Below, one piece after another: positions 40,602-44,101 of a stretch of 44,101 nucleotides of DNA (position 1 is the stretch's first letter; each line of letters starts with the position of its first letter). Made by a program: the position numbers and the translations under genes. The DNA comes from Bacteroidetes bacterium ADurb.Bin217. Lineage in GTDB: Bacteria; Bacteroidota; Bacteroidia; Bacteroidales; UBA1715. Location: the NCBI GenBank assembly GCA_002069975.1, contig MWCJ01000023.1, positions 1-44,101 on the forward strand, written 5' to 3'. The notes below the pieces were generated by a model. That model saw nothing but the letters and a program-made list of their open reading frames with translations. It was not told the DNA's origin and searched no databases.

Positions 40602-41513
40602 ATGTGTAGACTACCCAATTTTTTAAAACAAGGCGATACGGTAGCCATTGTATCACCCTCGGGTCCTATTAACAAATCTTATATTGATTCGGCTACAGCA
40701 ATACTCAAATCTTGGGGGCTCACAGTTTTAGTTGGCACTCATGCATGTTCCTCATACGGAGTATTTGCAGGCACCGACGAACAACGTGCCGCCGATTTTC
40801 AAGAAGCATTAGACAATCCAAATGTTCGTGCTGTATTTTGTTCTCGTGGTGGCTACGGAGCCATTCGAATAGTAGAACAACTTGATTATTCAAAATTTTT
40901 GCAATCACCAAAATGGATTGTTGGTTTTAGTGATATTACCGTATTTCATGCAAAATTAGCTTCGTTGGGCGTAGCATCGCTCCATGCGGCAATGCCTAAA
41001 AATTTTGGAACAGTAAGCAAAGAATCGTTAGAAAGTTTACATTCTACTTTGTTTGGCACACTTCAATCAATTTCGTGGCAATCGAGTCCGTTTAATATAA
41101 ATGGCACAGTTCGAGGAACACTCATAGGCGGTAATTTATCGTTACTTTATAGTATGCGTGGCGTACCATTCGAATATACCTATTCAAATGCATTATTATT
41201 TTTCGAAGATTTACAAGAATATTTGTACCACATAGATAGAATAATGCAAAATTTTAAATATTCCGGTTTATTATCAAATATACAAGGACTATTGGTAGGA
41301 GGTATGACAGGTATGAAACATGGCGTTGACCAATACAATGCATCAATAGAAACAATAATTCGCGATGCAGTGGCACCATATTCAATCCCGTTATGTTTTA
41401 ATGTTCCCAGCGGTCATGATTCTGAAAATATGGCTCTCATTTTGGGACACGAATATGAATGTATAATTGAAACACAATCGGTACTATTACACCCTATACA
41501 ACCAACTATATGA
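40602..41513 (+). CDS. LD-carboxypeptidase (peptidase S66)
   Basis: 303 aa, usual size. Removes the terminal D-alanine from muramoyl tetrapeptides during murein recycling. The Ser/Glu/His triad is visible: Ser110 in VGFSDIT, Glu202 in LFFEDLQEY and His272 in PSGHDSENM; CSRGGYGAIRI (80-90) is the preceding conserved loop. No signal peptide, so it is cytoplasmic, as LdcA enzymes are. It overlaps the next gene by four bases (ATGA). Confidence 0.93.
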   Translation: MCRLPNFLKQGDTVAIVSPSGPINKSYIDSATAILKSWGLTVLVGTHACSSYGVFAGTDEQRAADFQEALDNPNVRAVFCSRGGYGAIRIVEQLDYSKFLQSPKWIVGFSDITVFHAKLASLGVASLHAAMPKNFGTVSKESLESLHSTLFGTLQSISWQSSPFNINGTVRGTLIGGNLSLLYSMRGVPFEYTYSNALLFFEDLQEYLYHIDRIMQNFKYSGLLSNIQGLLVGGMTGMKHGVDQYNASIETIIRDAVAPYSIPLCFNVPSGHDSENMALILGHEYECIIETQSVLLHPIQPTI

Positions 41514-44047
41514 AGTATCTTCGAAGCTTAGTTTCAAAAGTATCCATTCCAGCAATTCTTAAAGTATATAAATTCTATGCAACAATCGGCATAATACTTT
41601 TTTATTCAATCCAACTTTCGGCTCAAAAAATTTGTACGGGTATCATTATCGATACCGATTCCAAAGAACCCGTATCGTTTGCTACAGTTTGGGCAAAACA
41701 TTCATTGCACGTAAGTTGTTTGTCACAATTGGATGGCTCGTTTACCATACAAATACCTAAAGGCGATACACTTATGATTACATCAATAGGATATGCCGAT
41801 GTTTCAATTCCCTATGCTCTTATACCTTCAACAATTACCATAGAACTCATTCCTGCTGCTATTCAATTGGAAACAGCAGTAATAACTCCCGGAAAAAATC
41901 CGGCAATTCCTATAGTAAAAACTGCAATTAGAAATCGCCGCGACAATCGTCCGGATATGATAGAAACTATAGATTTTATTCAATACAATAAAATTAATCT
42001 CCGATTAAGCGATTTAGATACTTCAATTCAAAATTCAAAATTTATTACCAAACATCCCGATATTTTAATTAAGGCCCGCGATTACGACACTTCGTATAGT
42101 GTTCCTTTTTACTTTTCGGAACGATTAACGTATGAACAACGAAAACCAAATTCTTCACCTATTGTTCAAGAAATTGTTCAAAATCAACATGGTGCAAATT
42201 TTATTAATAGCGATTTGGCCGAAAAATATATTGCAAGTTTAAACGAAAACTTAACATTTTACGGAAATTTGCGTTTTCTTTCGAAAGACCTCATAAGTCC
42301 TATTTCGCCTCAAGCAATTCTTTATTATCGGTATTATTTGCGCGATAGTTTAATTCACGATTCTATTATGTATTACCGTATAAGTTTTAAACCAAAAAAT
42401 TTGCAAGATATGGCGTTTAACGGGTATATGATAATAGAAAAACATACCGGAGTCCTTACCGAAATTCAAGCAACATTACAACACGGAGCCAATTTGAATT
42501 TTGTAAAATCACTTACTCTTCAAGAAAAATTAGAAAAACAACCCGATGGAACTTGGTTTTATAAGCAACAAAAATTTGAAGTAAAATTTACACCCGAATT
42601 ATTAAAAGATACAACTATAAACAAATTTGCACCACCCATAGCTGCCATTAAAACAACCGGATACATTACCGATAGTGTTCTTATCCAAAATTATACTCAA
42701 CATCAGCAAATTCCCTCGAAATTTAACCTCACATATCGCCATGTAAAACAAGATACTTCGTTGCTTTCGAAACTCCGAACCGATACCCTTTCGAGTTTAG
42801 ATATTACTACCAAAGGTGCCATAGAAGCAAGTAATGATATTGCACTAATGCGTTTGTCTAATAATATTTTATCAATGTTGTTGTATGGATACTACCCCTT
42901 AGGATATATAGATGTAGGTCCGTATTTGTACTTTGTGCAATCTAACGAAATAGAAGGTGTTCGATATAATATAAGTGCTCAAACTTCTGAAAAATTAATA
43001 AAAGGTATGCGATTGGGAGGCTATATCGGCTATGGTTCACGCGACAAATTATTCAAATACGGAGCCCATTATTCATTACATTTACCTACAAAATTATATG
43101 GAGCTTTACATGCTTCGTACGATCAAAACATCTGTAGGATTGGCGATTACAAACAAAATTTGGGTTACATAAGAGAAAATGCCTGGGTACAATCCGATGA
43201 TAATTTTTTATCGGCACTTTCGAGTAAAAACCCAAATTATGCTGTGTATTTTGTAAAAAAGGCAATGATTGCACAAGAACAACAAATTACTCCAAATATA
43301 ATACTCAAGCCACAGTACATGTATTCAAAACATTATAATGCCCCATTTTATAATTTTGATACTATTACCAATTCAATTGATTATTTTCAAGTTCACGAAG
43401 CATCGCTCAATATTCGTTTTTCTTACAAAGAAGAAATTTCAAATTCTCATTTTCGGCGTATGTATATAGACACACGATATCCTGTAATTCATTTAAATGT
43501 AAACGAAGGAATGTTCTTTTACAATAATCAATCGGGTACATACACAAAATTTAGACTCGTTGCAAAACACAATATTTTAGTAGGCGTAGGAAAATTAAAA
43601 TATGTTGTAGAAACCGGATATACAATGGGCGATGTACCATTTCCGCTTATTGAATATATGCGAGGAAACGAAACAGGTGCAAGCGGCGAATATTATTTTA
43701 ATCTTATGAAATATATGGAGTTTTCGGCCGATAGATTTGTAAATGTTTTTGCCGAATATGGCTTGCAAGGCTATATTTTTAACAAAATTCCACTTATCAG
43801 AAAATTATACTTACGCGAAATAATGACATGTAAATTAAGCTGGGGAGATATGACGCAAACACACTCAAATATTTTTCCGGTTCCGAAATTTACAAAAACA
43901 CCTACAAAACCATATATTGAAGCCGGACTAGGGGTTTCTAATATATTTCGATTGTTCAGAGTAGAATACGTGTGGCGATTAAATTATTTGGACGAACCGG
44001 ATGTTTTGAAACATGGCTTATTCTTTAGCTTTCGATTCGAATTCTAA
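41510..44047 (+). CDS. Outer-membrane DUF5686 protein with carboxypeptidase-like regulatory domain
   Basis: 845 aa. A signal-type helix near the N-terminus (about 20-38) ends in LSAQ. A carboxypeptidase-D-like Ig domain follows (about 42-120; TGIIIDTDSKEPVSFATVW, SQLDGSFTIQIPKGD, ITSIGYADVSI), then the long DUF5686 region (about 130-845) with late barrel-like strands ending in FFSFRFEF, an aromatic end typical of BAM-inserted barrels. The function is unknown; the layout is like that of TonB-linked outer-membrane proteins without a plug. The start overlaps the previous gene, so the two are co-translated; a murein-enzyme link is possible but not shown. Confidence 0.88.
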   Translation: MKYLRSLVSKVSIPAILKVYKFYATIGIILFYSIQLSAQKICTGIIIDTDSKEPVSFATVWAKHSLHVSCLSQLDGSFTIQIPKGDTLMITSIGYADVSIPYALIPSTITIELIPAAIQLETAVITPGKNPAIPIVKTAIRNRRDNRPDMIETIDFIQYNKINLRLSDLDTSIQNSKFITKHPDILIKARDYDTSYSVPFYFSERLTYEQRKPNSSPIVQEIVQNQHGANFINSDLAEKYIASLNENLTFYGNLRFLSKDLISPISPQAILYYRYYLRDSLIHDSIMYYRISFKPKNLQDMAFNGYMIIEKHTGVLTEIQATLQHGANLNFVKSLTLQEKLEKQPDGTWFYKQQKFEVKFTPELLKDTTINKFAPPIAAIKTTGYITDSVLIQNYTQHQQIPSKFNLTYRHVKQDTSLLSKLRTDTLSSLDITTKGAIEASNDIALMRLSNNILSMLLYGYYPLGYIDVGPYLYFVQSNEIEGVRYNISAQTSEKLIKGMRLGGYIGYGSRDKLFKYGAHYSLHLPTKLYGALHASYDQNICRIGDYKQNLGYIRENAWVQSDDNFLSALSSKNPNYAVYFVKKAMIAQEQQITPNIILKPQYMYSKHYNAPFYNFDTITNSIDYFQVHEASLNIRFSYKEEISNSHFRRMYIDTRYPVIHLNVNEGMFFYNNQSGTYTKFRLVAKHNILVGVGKLKYVVETGYTMGDVPFPLIEYMRGNETGASGEYYFNLMKYMEFSADRFVNVFAEYGLQGYIFNKIPLIRKLYLREIMTCKLSWGDMTQTHSNIFPVPKFTKTPTKPYIEAGLGVSNIFRLFRVEYVWRLNYLDEPDVLKHGLFFSFRFEF

Positions 44048-44061
44048 TATCACATTTCATA

Positions 44062-44101
44062 ATGGAATTGCTTTTATTTGAGAATTACGGACAAACAAAG
44101 T
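44062..44101 (+). CDS. Possible start of a further gene (cut by the window edge)
   Basis: An ATG 14 bases after the previous stop opens a frame of 13 codons (MELLLFENYGQTK) that reaches the end of the window. Position and spacing fit a third gene in the unit. Too short to identify. Confidence 0.35.
   Translation, partial: MELLLFENYGQTK

Overview
The window is AT-rich (roughly two-thirds A+T by eye) and comes from a member of the Bacteroidota. The evidence is a set of type IX secretion genes (PorP/SprF, an OmpA-family PD40 protein and a PorU-type C25 peptidase), a T9SS C-terminal sorting domain, a DUF5686 protein, an ORF6N protein, and promoters of the Bacteroidota form TTTG-N17-20-TAnnTTTG. 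I cannot name the genus.

Layout. 1-680: a cluster of REP-like repeats, then tRNA-His with its own promoter and terminator. 713-3578 (minus): a STAS/SpoIIAA-like protein, two CheR methyltransferases (the second degenerate) and a stand-alone CheB methylesterase domain. 3856-8572 (plus): an overlapping four-gene cluster of a T9SS-type surface protein, a tiny Gly/Pro-rich protein with a VPLDD-TM-HKRR tail, a polytopic membrane protein, and an exosortase with the Cys/Arg/His triad. This is the most interesting system here: a compact exosortase locus with what looks like one dedicated substrate. 8647-9288: KDPG aldolase. 9289-11834 (minus): aroA preceded by a fused aroE-aroK gene, so three consecutive shikimate steps lie in pathway order. 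11907-18056 (minus): a surface-glycan-like block (YfhO, a DUF115/MAF-like protein, a flippase, an outer-membrane lipoprotein). 18126-18689: frr. 18793-23760 (plus): a lipoprotein and a hybrid histidine kinase with seven PAS domains. 23757-25661 (minus): a PurF-type amidophosphoribosyltransferase. 25958-26491: a TlpA-like thioredoxin.

26480-30296 is an accessory strip full of debris: a transposase N-terminal remnant overlapping the tlpA end, an ORF6N gene, a tyrosine-integrase C-terminal remnant, a MITE-like palindrome, a RAYT transposase carrying a REP-like inverted repeat inside its own reading frame, a headless XRE regulator, and an orphan RHS tip with a zinc phospholipase C-like residue pattern followed by a candidate immunity lipoprotein.

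30302-38404 (minus) is a T9SS block (porP/sprF, an ompA-family gene, a porU2-like gene) with a clear promoter. 38479-40512 is metG (minus). It shares a promoter region with the plus-strand pair of an LD-carboxypeptidase and a DUF5686 outer-membrane protein, and a further gene may start at the window edge.

Several genes were assigned shorter starts than the maximal open frame because signal peptides, family N-termini or promoter positions require it. No homology search could be run; all family calls rest on motifs read by eye.
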